This document shows positions 33,331 to 40,760 of a DNA stretch of 61,059 nucleotides, one piece after another. The first letter of the stretch is position 1; the number at the start of each line of letters is the position of its first letter. Below the pieces are notes generated by a model. That model was not told where the DNA came from and searched no databases. It was given only the letters and a program-made list of their open reading frames with translations. This stretch comes from Streptomyces sp. S3(2020). GTDB taxonomy: Bacteria; Actinomycetota; Actinomycetes; Streptomycetales; Streptomycetaceae. The stretch is from NCBI RefSeq assembly GCF_013044505.1, contig NZ_JABERD010000037.1:1-61059 (forward strand), in the 5' to 3' direction. The translations under genes were made by a program, and so were the position numbers.

Positions 33331-34551
33331 ATGTCCGACTCCCCGGCGGTGCGTCGTGTGCTCGCCGTCATTCCTGCCCGCGGTGGCTCCAAGGGTGTGC
33401 CCGCGAAGAACCTCGCCCCCGTCGGGGGCGTGCCGCTGGTGTCCCGGGCGGTGCGTGAGTGCCTCGCCACCCGGCTGGTCACCGATGTCGTCGTCTCCAC
33501 CGACGACCAGGCCATCGCCGCCGCGGCCCGCGAGGCCGGTGCCGAGGTCGTGCTGCGGCCCGCCGCCATCGCCGGGGACACGGCGACCTCCGAGGCCGCG
33601 GTGCTGCACGCGATGGACACCCACGAGGCGCTGCACGGGGCGGCGGTCGACGTGGTGGTGTTCGTGCAGTGCACCAGCCCGTTCCTGGTCCGCGAGGACA
33701 TCGACGCGGTGGCGGGCGCAGTCGTCGAGACCGGTGCCGACACCGCGGTGACCGTGGCCCCCTTCCACGGCTTCGTCTGGCGCGACGAGGCCGACTCCGC
33801 CGAGGAGAGCGGCGGCTTCGGCGTCAACCATGACAAGTCCTACCGCCCGCGCCGCCAGGACCGCCCCCAGGACCTCCTGGAGACCGGCGCCGCCTACGCG
33901 ATGGACGCGGCCGGCTTCCGCGAGCACCAGCACCGCTTCTTCGGCCGCACGGAGCTCGTACGCACCGACGCCGCGCGCGTCCTGGAGATCGACGACCCGC
34001 ACGACCTCGCCAGGGCGCGGGCGCTCGCGCCCCTCTTCGACGCCGACCGGCCCGGCGCCCTTCCCACCTACGACGACATCGACGCCGTAGTCCTCGACTT
34101 CGACGGCACCCAGACCGATGACCGGGTGCTGATCGACGCCGATGGAAAGGAGTTCGTCTCCGTGCACCGCGGAGACGGCCTCGGCATCGCCGCCCTGCGC
34201 AACAGCGGTCTGGAGATGCTGATCCTCTCCACGGAGCAGAACCCGGTCGTCGCCGCCCGGGCCCGGAAGCTCAAGCTCCCGGTCCTGCACGGCATCGACC
34301 GGAAGGACCTCGCACTCAAGCAGTGGTGCGAGGAGCAGGGCATCGCGCCCGAGCGCGTGCTCTACGTCGGCAACGACGTCAACGACCTCCCGTGCTTCGC
34401 CCTCGTGGGCTGGCCCGTGGCGGTCGCGAGCGCCCACGACGTGGTACGCGGCGCCGCCCGTGCGGTCACCACCCTCCCCGGTGGCGACGGCGCGATCCGA
34501 GAGATCGCCAGCTGGATCCTCGGCCCCTCTCTCGACTCCCTCAACAGGTAA
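33331..34551 (+). CDS. neuA: CMP-nonulosonate synthetase fused to HAD phosphatase
   Basis: 406 residues. Residues 1-235 are a CMP-sialic acid synthetase: VIPARGGSKGVPAKNLAPVG is the CTP-binding loop, with FVQCTSPFLVREDID and RPRRQDRPQDLLETGAAYAM. Residues 248-400 are a HAD phosphatase of the KdsC type: LDFDGTQTDD holds nucleophile Asp256 and Asp258, LILSTEQNPVVAARA is motif II, and YVGNDVNDLPCF motif IV. The fusion mirrors vertebrate CMAS but keeps the catalytic Asp residues. It would dephosphorylate a nonulosonate-9-phosphate and then make the CMP-sugar. AAGGAG precedes the ATG. Confidence 0.9.
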   Translation: MSDSPAVRRVLAVIPARGGSKGVPAKNLAPVGGVPLVSRAVRECLATRLVTDVVVSTDDQAIAAAAREAGAEVVLRPAAIAGDTATSEAAVLHAMDTHEALHGAAVDVVVFVQCTSPFLVREDIDAVAGAVVETGADTAVTVAPFHGFVWRDEADSAEESGGFGVNHDKSYRPRRQDRPQDLLETGAAYAMDAAGFREHQHRFFGRTELVRTDAARVLEIDDPHDLARARALAPLFDADRPGALPTYDDIDAVVLDFDGTQTDDRVLIDADGKEFVSVHRGDGLGIAALRNSGLEMLILSTEQNPVVAARARKLKLPVLHGIDRKDLALKQWCEEQGIAPERVLYVGNDVNDLPCFALVGWPVAVASAHDVVRGAARAVTTLPGGDGAIREIASWILGPSLDSLNR

Positions 34552-34565
34552 GGAACGTTCCCCTC

Positions 34566-35507
34566 ATGTCTGTCAACTCCCGTCTGCGCACCTTCGGCAC
34601 CGAGCGCATCGCCGGCCCCGGCCAGCCCGTCTACATCTGCGGCGAGATCGGCATCAACCACAACGGCGAGCTGGAGAACGCGTTCAAGCTCATCGACGTG
34701 GCCGCCGAAGCCGGCTGCGACGCGGTCAAGTTCCAGAAGCGCACCCCCGAGATCTGCACCCCGCGCGACCAGTGGGACATCGAGCGCGACACCCCCTGGG
34801 GCCGCATGACCTACATCGACTACCGCCACCGCGTGGAGTTCGGTGAGGACGAGTACCGCCAGATCGACGAGTACTGCAAGGAGAAGGGCATCGCCTGGTT
34901 CGCCTCCCCGTGGGACACCGAGGCCGTCGCCTTCCTGGAGAAGTTCGACATCCCCGCCCACAAGGTGGCGAGCGCGTCCCTCACGGACGACGAGCTGCTG
35001 CGCGCCCTGCGCGCCACGGGCCGCACGATCATCCTGTCCTCGGGCATGTCGACGCCGAAGCAGATCCGCCACGCGGTCGAGGTCCTGGGCAGCGACAACA
35101 TCCTTCTCTGCCACGCCACTTCGACCTACCCGGCGAAGGCCGAGGAGCTCAACCTCCGCGTCATCAACACCCTCCAGGAGGAGTACCCGAACGTCCCGAT
35201 CGGCTACTCCGGCCACGAGACGGGCCTCCAGACCACGCTGGCCGCCGTCGCGCTGGGCGCCACCTTCGTCGAGCGCCACATCACCCTCGACCGCGCGATG
35301 TGGGGCTCCGACCAGGCCGCCTCCGTCGAGCCCCAGGGCCTGACGCGCCTGGTGCGCGACATCCGCACCATCGAGGCCTCCCTCGGCGACGGCGTCAAGA
35401 AGGTCTACGACTCCGAGCTCGGCCCGATGAAGAAGCTGCGCCGGGTCTCGGGCGTCGTCGCCGAGGCGGAGATCGCCGCGGCCGCGGGCGAGCCGGTCTC
35501 GGTCTGA
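34566..35507 (+). CDS. neuB: NeuB-type nonulosonic acid synthase lacking the SAF domain
   Basis: This 313-residue TIM-barrel enzyme condenses PEP with a hexose (phosphate) to make a nine-carbon keto acid. Seen are YICGEIGINHNGELENAFKL, DAVKFQKR, IILSSGMST, IGYSGHETG and ERHITLDR. His217 and His238 have the same 21-residue spacing as the two metal ligands of meningococcal NeuB. The usual C-terminal antifreeze-like (SAF) domain of about 60 residues, which contacts the ManNAc acetyl group, is missing; the protein stops after LRRVSGVVAEAEIA. With no epimerase gene nearby, I infer a Kdn-9-phosphate synthase. It lies 14 bases after neuA. Confidence 0.88.
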   Translation: MSVNSRLRTFGTERIAGPGQPVYICGEIGINHNGELENAFKLIDVAAEAGCDAVKFQKRTPEICTPRDQWDIERDTPWGRMTYIDYRHRVEFGEDEYRQIDEYCKEKGIAWFASPWDTEAVAFLEKFDIPAHKVASASLTDDELLRALRATGRTIILSSGMSTPKQIRHAVEVLGSDNILLCHATSTYPAKAEELNLRVINTLQEEYPNVPIGYSGHETGLQTTLAAVALGATFVERHITLDRAMWGSDQAASVEPQGLTRLVRDIRTIEASLGDGVKKVYDSELGPMKKLRRVSGVVAEAEIAAAAGEPVSV

Positions 35508-35539
35508 GGTCGAACCCTTTAGGAGACGGTCGTACGTCG

Positions 35540-36607
35540 ATGAGCCGCCGCGCCGGGTCCACCGGCAGCAACTCCACTCTCGCGTTCGTCGAGAGCCCGG
35601 TACAGCTCCTGAACGTGCTGGAGTGGGCGCATGCCCACGCACCCGGCGCGGGGCTCACCGTCGTCGTGCTGTCCCCGACCGACCCCATGACCCGCGGCCA
35701 GCTCCGCCGGATGGCCGAGCTGGCCAGGGACGAGGGTCACGCGGTCCGCTGGGAGGAGGCCCGGGGCGGCCCCGCGGCCCCCTTCCAGACCATCGGCGGC
35801 CTCGCGGGCATGCTCCGCAGGGCGGACCGGGTCGTCCTGGGCGACCCCTTCTCCCGCTACGTACAACTGCTGCTGACCATCACCCGGGCCGCCGACCTGG
35901 TCGTCGTGGACGACGGCACGGCCACCATGGAGTTCGTCACCCAACTCGCCCGCGGCGAACGCCTGGTGCGCTGGCACCGCAAGGGCGGCCGGCCCGGCCC
36001 CCGCGACCTGGTCTTCGCGCCGGTGTCCTCCTCGGCCCGCCGGCGCCTGACCCCGAGCGAGCGTCGCCGGGTGCAGATCTTCTCCTCCATGCCGATGGAG
36101 GAGACCCCGGCGGGCGTGACCGTCTCGCCCCACACCTTCGCCTGGACCCGCGCCCGCTTCGGACCGCCCCGCATCACCAAGGGCGCCGACATGGTCGGTA
36201 CGTCCCTGGTGGAGACGGGCGTGGTGGACGGCGACCGCTACCTGGAGGCCGTCCGCTCGCTCGCCAAGGCGCACGGCACCACCCGCTACTTCGCCCACCG
36301 CCGCGAGAGCACGGACAAGCTCCACCGCCTCGCGGTCGAGACGGGCCTGGAGATCGTCCGCCCGGACCTCCCGCTGGAGCTGATCGCCCGCCGCGGCCCG
36401 ATCGGCCGCACCATCCTGAGTTTCCCCTCGACCGTCGTGCACACCCTGCCCCTGGCCCTGGTGGGCACCGACGTCCGCGTCGCGGTCTGCGACATCGACC
36501 CCGACTGGCTCACGGAGACCGCCTCCCCGCGCGCCCAGGGCTTCCTGTCCGGCGTGACGGGCAAGGCGAGGGACGTGCACCGGCTGTCTTCGGTCACCGC
36601 GGTGTGA
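35540..36607 (+). CDS. GT52-like (sialyl)transferase
   Basis: 355 residues. The start TLAFVESPVQLLNVLEWAHA matches the xxSPxQLLN opening of GT52 and polysialyltransferase-like proteins. DRVVLGDPFSRYVQLLLTI, LVVVDDGTATMEFV (the DDG loop) and the central RYFAHRRESTDKL, followed by FPSTVVHTLPLAL, fit the GT-B type that uses CMP-sialic acid in lipooligosaccharide synthesis. AGGAGACGG lies about 13 bases before the ATG. It is the last gene of the neuA-neuB transcript and probably the first or main nonulosonate transferase. Confidence 0.75.
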   Translation: MSRRAGSTGSNSTLAFVESPVQLLNVLEWAHAHAPGAGLTVVVLSPTDPMTRGQLRRMAELARDEGHAVRWEEARGGPAAPFQTIGGLAGMLRRADRVVLGDPFSRYVQLLLTITRAADLVVVDDGTATMEFVTQLARGERLVRWHRKGGRPGPRDLVFAPVSSSARRRLTPSERRRVQIFSSMPMEETPAGVTVSPHTFAWTRARFGPPRITKGADMVGTSLVETGVVDGDRYLEAVRSLAKAHGTTRYFAHRRESTDKLHRLAVETGLEIVRPDLPLELIARRGPIGRTILSFPSTVVHTLPLALVGTDVRVAVCDIDPDWLTETASPRAQGFLSGVTGKARDVHRLSSVTAV

Positions 36608-36624
36608 GCCCGCCGCGCGCCCTG

Positions 36625-37296
36625 TCAGCCCTCCTTGCGGGCGAGCAGAAAGGCGCGCGGCCGCACCTCGCCCTCCTGTGCCTCGCGTACGACCCGGCTG
36701 TACAACCGGAAGCCCGCCTCGCCGAGCCGCTCGGCGACGGCGTCCGGGTCCCGCCAGTAGTAGTCGAGCGCGATCTCGTGCCCGAACCGCTCGGCGAGGT
36801 GCAGACGTTCCTCGGCACCGGTCTGGAAGGCGAGGAGCAGCTGCCCGCCCGGCTCCAGCACCCGGTGGAGCTCGGCGAACGTCGCGGGCAGATGCCCGTC
36901 GGGGACGTGGATGATCGAGTACAGGGCGGTGATCCCGCCCAGCGTCGCGTCCGGCAGGTCCAGGGCGGTCATCGACCCCACGTGGAACCGCAGGCCGGGA
37001 TGGTTGCGCCGGGCCAGCTCCACCATCCGGGGCGAGACGTCGACGCCGAACACGGGCAGGCCCAGGCCGTGCAGCAGCGCGGTCACGTGCCCGGGTCCGC
37101 TGCCGAGGTCGGCGACGGGGGCGCGGGTGCCGCTCGCCCGGACCAGCTCGGCGAAGGCACCGAAGAGCGCGCGCTCCAGGACCAGGCCGTCCAGACCGTC
37201 GGCGGGGAACCGCTGGTCGAAGTCGTCGGCGATCGTGTCGTACGAGGTGCGGGTGTTCCGTATGAATTCCGGGGTCTCGGCGGTCACGGGCCGCAC
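36625..37296 (-). CDS. Class I SAM-dependent methyltransferase
   Basis: 223 residues of the Methyltransf_11/25 type. Motif I is VADLGSGPGHVTALLHGLGL, the acidic loop FGVDVSP follows, VGSMTALDLPDATLGGITAL is motif II, and VLEPGGQLLLAFQTG motif III. The N-terminal helix RTSYDTIADDFDQRF is typical of stand-alone small-molecule methyltransferases. It ends convergently 17 bases from the GT52-like gene; a link to the glycopolymer is possible but not shown. Start GTG 37296; a second GTG lies three codons on. Confidence 0.85.
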   Translation of the reverse strand: MRPVTAETPEFIRNTRTSYDTIADDFDQRFPADGLDGLVLERALFGAFAELVRASGTRAPVADLGSGPGHVTALLHGLGLPVFGVDVSPRMVELARRNHPGLRFHVGSMTALDLPDATLGGITALYSIIHVPDGHLPATFAELHRVLEPGGQLLLAFQTGAEERLHLAERFGHEIALDYYWRDPDAVAERLGEAGFRLYSRVVREAQEGEVRPRAFLLARKEG

Positions 37297-37297
37297 C

Positions 37298-37570
37298 CTA
37301 GCGGGGCCTGTCGTCCGTCAGGTGTTCGTCGGCCGTCCAGGTGAAACCCGACAGGGAGCCGGGCGGGGAGTCCTCGGCGGTCACCGACGGTCGCCGGCGG
37401 CGGATCAGCCAGACCGCCGTCGCGAGCAGCCAGCCCGCCAGGAGCATGATCACCAGCATGGCCAGGAGCAGGCCCGTCGTCCCGAGGAGACCGACTCTCG
37501 CCAGCAGCCCCGGGATGTGCTCCTCGCCGCAGCCGCACGCCTGCCAGTCCTGTACCCCGTGGATCGCCAT
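37298..37570 (-). CDS. Small single-pass membrane protein
   Basis: About 90 residues. CGCGEEHIPGLLARVGLL is followed by one long hydrophobic helix (GTTGLLLAMLVIMLLAGWLL) and a basic stop-transfer RRRRP, then a Thr/Asp-rich cytoplasmic tail. I place the ATG at 37570, although the Shine-Dalgarno is weak. Its stop is one base from the methyltransferase start, so the two are probably co-transcribed. Function unknown. Confidence 0.55.
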   Translation of the reverse strand: MAIHGVQDWQACGCGEEHIPGLLARVGLLGTTGLLLAMLVIMLLAGWLLATAVWLIRRRRPSVTAEDSPPGSLSGFTWTADEHLTDDRPR

Positions 37571-37762
37571 ACGGGAAGCCTGCCCGCCGCCGGCCCGGCC
37601 GTCGCTCCGCGTGGCGGAAAAGTCACGCGGCGGTGATGATTCCGGGACCGGAACAAGCGTCTCAGTGGAGGCGGGGTGGATAACCGGGGCTGTGCGGTCC
37701 CGACAGGTGAACAGAGCCGACGGGGCGGGCACCGCGCGTGGTATCCGTGGAGGGAGGAGTGG

Positions 37763-37819
37763 ATGAGTGACGGATGTGGCCGGATGTCCACGGTCGGTCC
37801 CTCTCCGCGGATTTCATGA
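37763..37819 (+). CDS. Possible 18-residue small ORF with strong Shine-Dalgarno
   Basis: GGAGGGAGGAG lies four bases before an ATG that opens an 18-codon frame, MSDGCGRMSTVGPSPRIS, ending in TGA. It stands in the 391-base gap before the M20 gene, about 140 bases upstream of it. It could be a leader peptide or chance; there is no other support. The rest of the gap shows only AT-richer promoter-like sequence around 37900-37954. Confidence 0.25.
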   Translation: MSDGCGRMSTVGPSPRIS

Positions 37820-37961
37820 TCCACTCGACCGGAAAAGCGGGCGAGTTTACCCATCCCAGTCGATACGTATGCGTCGAGCGGCCAGATTTTCTTCCCCTAA
37901 CGGGTTGAACTTTTGTTGATCGAGGGGCAGTTGGTCGGCCTGGCGTCCTACCCTTCAGAGG

Positions 37962-39194
37962 GTGAAGCAATTGATGTCCCTAGAGTCCGAGGCCGGTCTT
38001 CCCGCGGAAGCTCCGCTTCCCGGCACGCTGCCGGAGTCGCTGCGTGCCGAACTTGTCGCGTTCCGACGTGACTTGCACATGCATCCGGAGCTCGGCAACC
38101 AGGAGTTCCGTACGACCGCCGCCATCAAGGCACGGCTGGAGAAGGCCGGCCTGCGGCCGCGTGTGCTCGCGGTGGGTACCGGGCTCGTGTGTGACATCGG
38201 GGACTGGGACGCGGGGCTTCCCGCGCTCGCCTTGCGGGCCGACATCGACGCCCTTCCCATTCCGGACACGAAGAGTGACTGCGCGTATCGCTCGACCGTG
38301 CCGGACCGGGCCCACGCGTGCGGGCACGACGTGCATACGACGGTCGTGCTCGGGGCCGGCCTCGTACTGGCCGATCTTCATCGGCAGGGACGGCTGCCGC
38401 GGCCCGTGCGGCTGGTCTTCCAGCCCGCCGAGGAAGTGCTGCCCGGCGGTGCCGCCGACGCCATCGAGTGCGGGGTCCTCGACGGGGTCGGGCGGATCAT
38501 CGCCGTGCACTGCGATCCCCGGGTGGACGCCGGGCGGATCGGGCTGCGGGCCGGTGCCATCACCTCCGCGTGCGACCGGCTGGAGATCTCCCTCGGCGGA
38601 CCCGGCGGACACACCGCGCGCCCGCATCTGACGACGGACCTGGTGACGGCCGCCGCGCGGGTCGTCATCGACGTGCCCGCGATCGTCGCCCGGCGCATCG
38701 ACACCCGGGCCGGGCTCGCCGTGACCTGGGGCCGGATCGAGTCCGGACACGCGCCCAACGTCATTCCGCAGCACGCCGAGCTCTCCGGCACCGTGCGCTG
38801 CCTGGACATCGAGGCCTGGCGCCAGGCACCCGACGTCGTGGTCGCCGCGATCGACGAGGTGGCCAACCTGCATCGCGCCAAGTCGGAGATCACCTACGTG
38901 CGCGGTGTGCCGCCCGTCGTCAACGACCCCGCGGTCACCGACCTGTTGCGTGACGCCATGACCGCCCGGCGCGGTGCCGCCTCGGTCGAGGGCACCGAGC
39001 AGAGCCTCGGTGGCGAGGACTTCTCCTGGTATCTGGAGCATGTGCCGGGAGCCATGGCCCGGCTCGGCGTCCGCACACCGGGGGAGCGGACCGTACGCGA
39101 TCTCCACCAGGGCGACTTCGACGCCGACGAGTCGGCGATCACGGCGGGCGTGGAGCTGTTCACCGCCGCCGCGCTGCTCGATGGAGCTTCCTGA
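37962..39194 (+). CDS. M20-family amidohydrolase
   Basis: A 410-residue zinc-dependent amidohydrolase of the hippurate hydrolase/IAA-amino acid hydrolase group. Metal and catalytic signatures are FRRDLHMHPELGNQEF, LRADIDALPIPD, HACGHDVHT, FQPAEEV (catalytic Glu) and GGEDFSWYLEHVPG. The central lid domain contains GGPGGHTARPH. It probably removes an acyl or amino-acid group from a small molecule. TACCCT (37949-37954) ends seven bases before the GTG, so a leaderless mRNA is likely; ATG 37974 is the alternative start. It lies beside the nucleoside genes but lacks the CTACGCGCGTAG site. Confidence 0.88.
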   Translation: MKQLMSLESEAGLPAEAPLPGTLPESLRAELVAFRRDLHMHPELGNQEFRTTAAIKARLEKAGLRPRVLAVGTGLVCDIGDWDAGLPALALRADIDALPIPDTKSDCAYRSTVPDRAHACGHDVHTTVVLGAGLVLADLHRQGRLPRPVRLVFQPAEEVLPGGAADAIECGVLDGVGRIIAVHCDPRVDAGRIGLRAGAITSACDRLEISLGGPGGHTARPHLTTDLVTAAARVVIDVPAIVARRIDTRAGLAVTWGRIESGHAPNVIPQHAELSGTVRCLDIEAWRQAPDVVVAAIDEVANLHRAKSEITYVRGVPPVVNDPAVTDLLRDAMTARRGAASVEGTEQSLGGEDFSWYLEHVPGAMARLGVRTPGERTVRDLHQGDFDADESAITAGVELFTAAALLDGAS

Positions 39195-39342
39195 GACACC
39201 TGAAGAAGATCTTGTGAAGGGGTGGCCGGTTTGGCACCCCTTCATCCCCTTGTGTCACCCGGGCGTAACCCGCGAGCGGCGAACGTAACCCGATGTCGGC
39301 ACGGTTCGATAACGGCCGCGAGAAACCCCGTTCCCCTCCTCT

Positions 39343-39356
39343 TCTACGCGCGTTAC
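39343..39356. promoter_or_regulatory. Nucleoside-regulon operator, copy 1 (TCTACGCGCGTTAC)
   Basis: This matches the palindrome CTACGCGCGTAG at 11 of 12 positions and is identical over 14 bases with the site at 40693. It overlaps a TACTGT -10-like hexamer and lies 81 bases before the first BMP lipoprotein gene. Confidence 0.7.
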
Positions 39357-39437
39357 TGTGCGCCGAAATGGCCACCAGAGGCGGCGCATTGGGGAAGCGG
39401 GCCGTTCGACGGGCCGTGGGATGAAGGGGTGCTTGCT

Positions 39438-40517
39438 GTGCGTTCCATATCTCGGAGGACCAGGTTCTCCCAAGCAGTGGTGGCCGTTTCGGTCATCGCG
39501 CTCGCGGCCGTCGGCTGTGGCGAGTCCAGCACGAAGGCCGGCAGTGACAAGGCATCGGCGTCGGAGTCCGGCAAGTACACCGGCAAGGGCATCGGCCTGG
39601 CGTACGACATCGGCGGCCGTGGCGACCAGTCGTTCAACGACGCCGCCTACGCCGGCTTCGAGCAGGCCGACAAGGAATTCAAGATGGGCGGCCGGGACGT
39701 CCAGCCGAGCGACGGCGAGTCCGACGCGGACAAGATCCAGCGTCTGACCGAGCTCGCCAAGGCCGGCTACAACCCGGTGATCGGCGTCGGCTACATCTAC
39801 GCGCCGGCCGTCAAGGAGGTCGCCGCCAAGTTCCCGAACGTCACCTTCGGTGTCATCGACGACGAGCAGGTCAAGGCCGACAACGTCGCCGACATGGTCT
39901 TCTCCGAGGAGCAGGCCTCCTACCTCGCGGGCGTCGCCGCCGCCAAGGCCTCCAAGGCCAAGCACGTCGGCTTCATCGGCGGTGTGGACATCCCGCTGAT
40001 CCACAAGTTCGGCGCGGGCTTCGAGCAGGGTGTCAAGTCCGTCGACCCGAGCATCAAGATCGAGTCGCAGTACCTGACGGAGACCCCCGCCGAGGGCGGC
40101 TTCTCCAGCCCGGACAAGGGCAAGGAGGCGGCCAGCGGCCAGATCGAGAAGGGCGCCGACGTCATCTACCACGCCGCCGGCCTGTCCGGTCAGGGCGTGA
40201 TCTCCGAGGCCGCCGCCAACAAGATCTGGGCGATCGGCGTCGACTCCGACCAGTACAACCAGTCCGCGCTCAAGGACTACAAGGACTACATCCTCGGCTC
40301 GGCGCTGAAGAACGTCGGCGGCGCGGTCTACGAGCTCGCCAAGTCGGTCTACGAGGGCAAGCCGCTCACCGGTGTCGTCCGCGGCGACCTGAAGTCCGGC
40401 GGCGTGGGCTTCGCCGACTCCAACCCGAAGTACAAGGCGATGACGGACGTCGTCGCGGCGGTCGACGCGGCCAAGCAGGACATCATCGACGGCAAGGTGA
40501 CGGTGAAGACCTCGTAA
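39438..40517 (+). CDS. BMP-family nucleoside-binding lipoprotein 1
   Basis: A 359-residue substrate-binding lipoprotein (PnrA/Med/BmpA family) of a nucleoside ABC importer. The signal peptide VRSISRRTRFSQAVVAVSVI ends in the lipobox AAVGC. The mature protein has GLAYDIGGRGDQSFNDAAYA (ligand loop), IGVGYIYAPAVKEVAAKFP, FSEEQASYLAGVAAA, and a C-terminal AIGVDSDQYNQS typical of purine-nucleoside binders. GTG 39438 is eight bases after GAAGGGG. It is closely related to the next gene and is followed by a hairpin, so it is a separate transcript. Confidence 0.92.
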   Translation: MRSISRRTRFSQAVVAVSVIALAAVGCGESSTKAGSDKASASESGKYTGKGIGLAYDIGGRGDQSFNDAAYAGFEQADKEFKMGGRDVQPSDGESDADKIQRLTELAKAGYNPVIGVGYIYAPAVKEVAAKFPNVTFGVIDDEQVKADNVADMVFSEEQASYLAGVAAAKASKAKHVGFIGGVDIPLIHKFGAGFEQGVKSVDPSIKIESQYLTETPAEGGFSSPDKGKEAASGQIEKGADVIYHAAGLSGQGVISEAAANKIWAIGVDSDQYNQSALKDYKDYILGSALKNVGGAVYELAKSVYEGKPLTGVVRGDLKSGGVGFADSNPKYKAMTDVVAAVDAAKQDIIDGKVTVKTS

Positions 40518-40587
40518 GGCCGGAAGTGAGGCGGAGGTGAGGCCGTAAGAGGCCTTTCGTACGCCCTCTCGGGCAGCGTTGCAGCTC

Positions 40588-40618
40588 GTACGCCCCTTGC
40601 TTCCCGCAAGGGGCGTAC
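40588..40618 (+). terminator. Terminator after BMP lipoprotein gene 1
   Basis: A perfect 13-bp stem, GTACGCCCCTTGC with GCAAGGGGCGTAC and a 5-base loop TTCCC, lies 70 bases after the stop codon. Confidence 0.85.
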
Positions 40619-40692
40619 TGCTGTCCGTAGTCTGTCCACCAACTGTGGCCACAGCTCGGTAACGGACCGGACAGAAGGGGTTTTCCGTCTGG

Positions 40693-40706
40693 TCTACGCG
40701 CGTTAC
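40693..40706. promoter_or_regulatory. Nucleoside-regulon operator, copy 2 (TCTACGCGCGTTAC)
   Basis: The 14 bases are the same as at 39343, again overlapping a TACGCT -10-like hexamer, 54 bases before the second BMP gene. Confidence 0.7.
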
Positions 40707-40760
40707 GCTGCGGCGGAACCAGCGCCTGGTTTGGGCGCTTGCACAAAGGAGTCTCGTTCC

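Noticed and set aside
24062..36607. N-acetylneuraminic or legionaminic acid locus
   Set aside because: No NeuC-type epimerase, no aminotransferase, dehydratase or N-acetyltransferase genes are present, and the synthase lacks the SAF domain.
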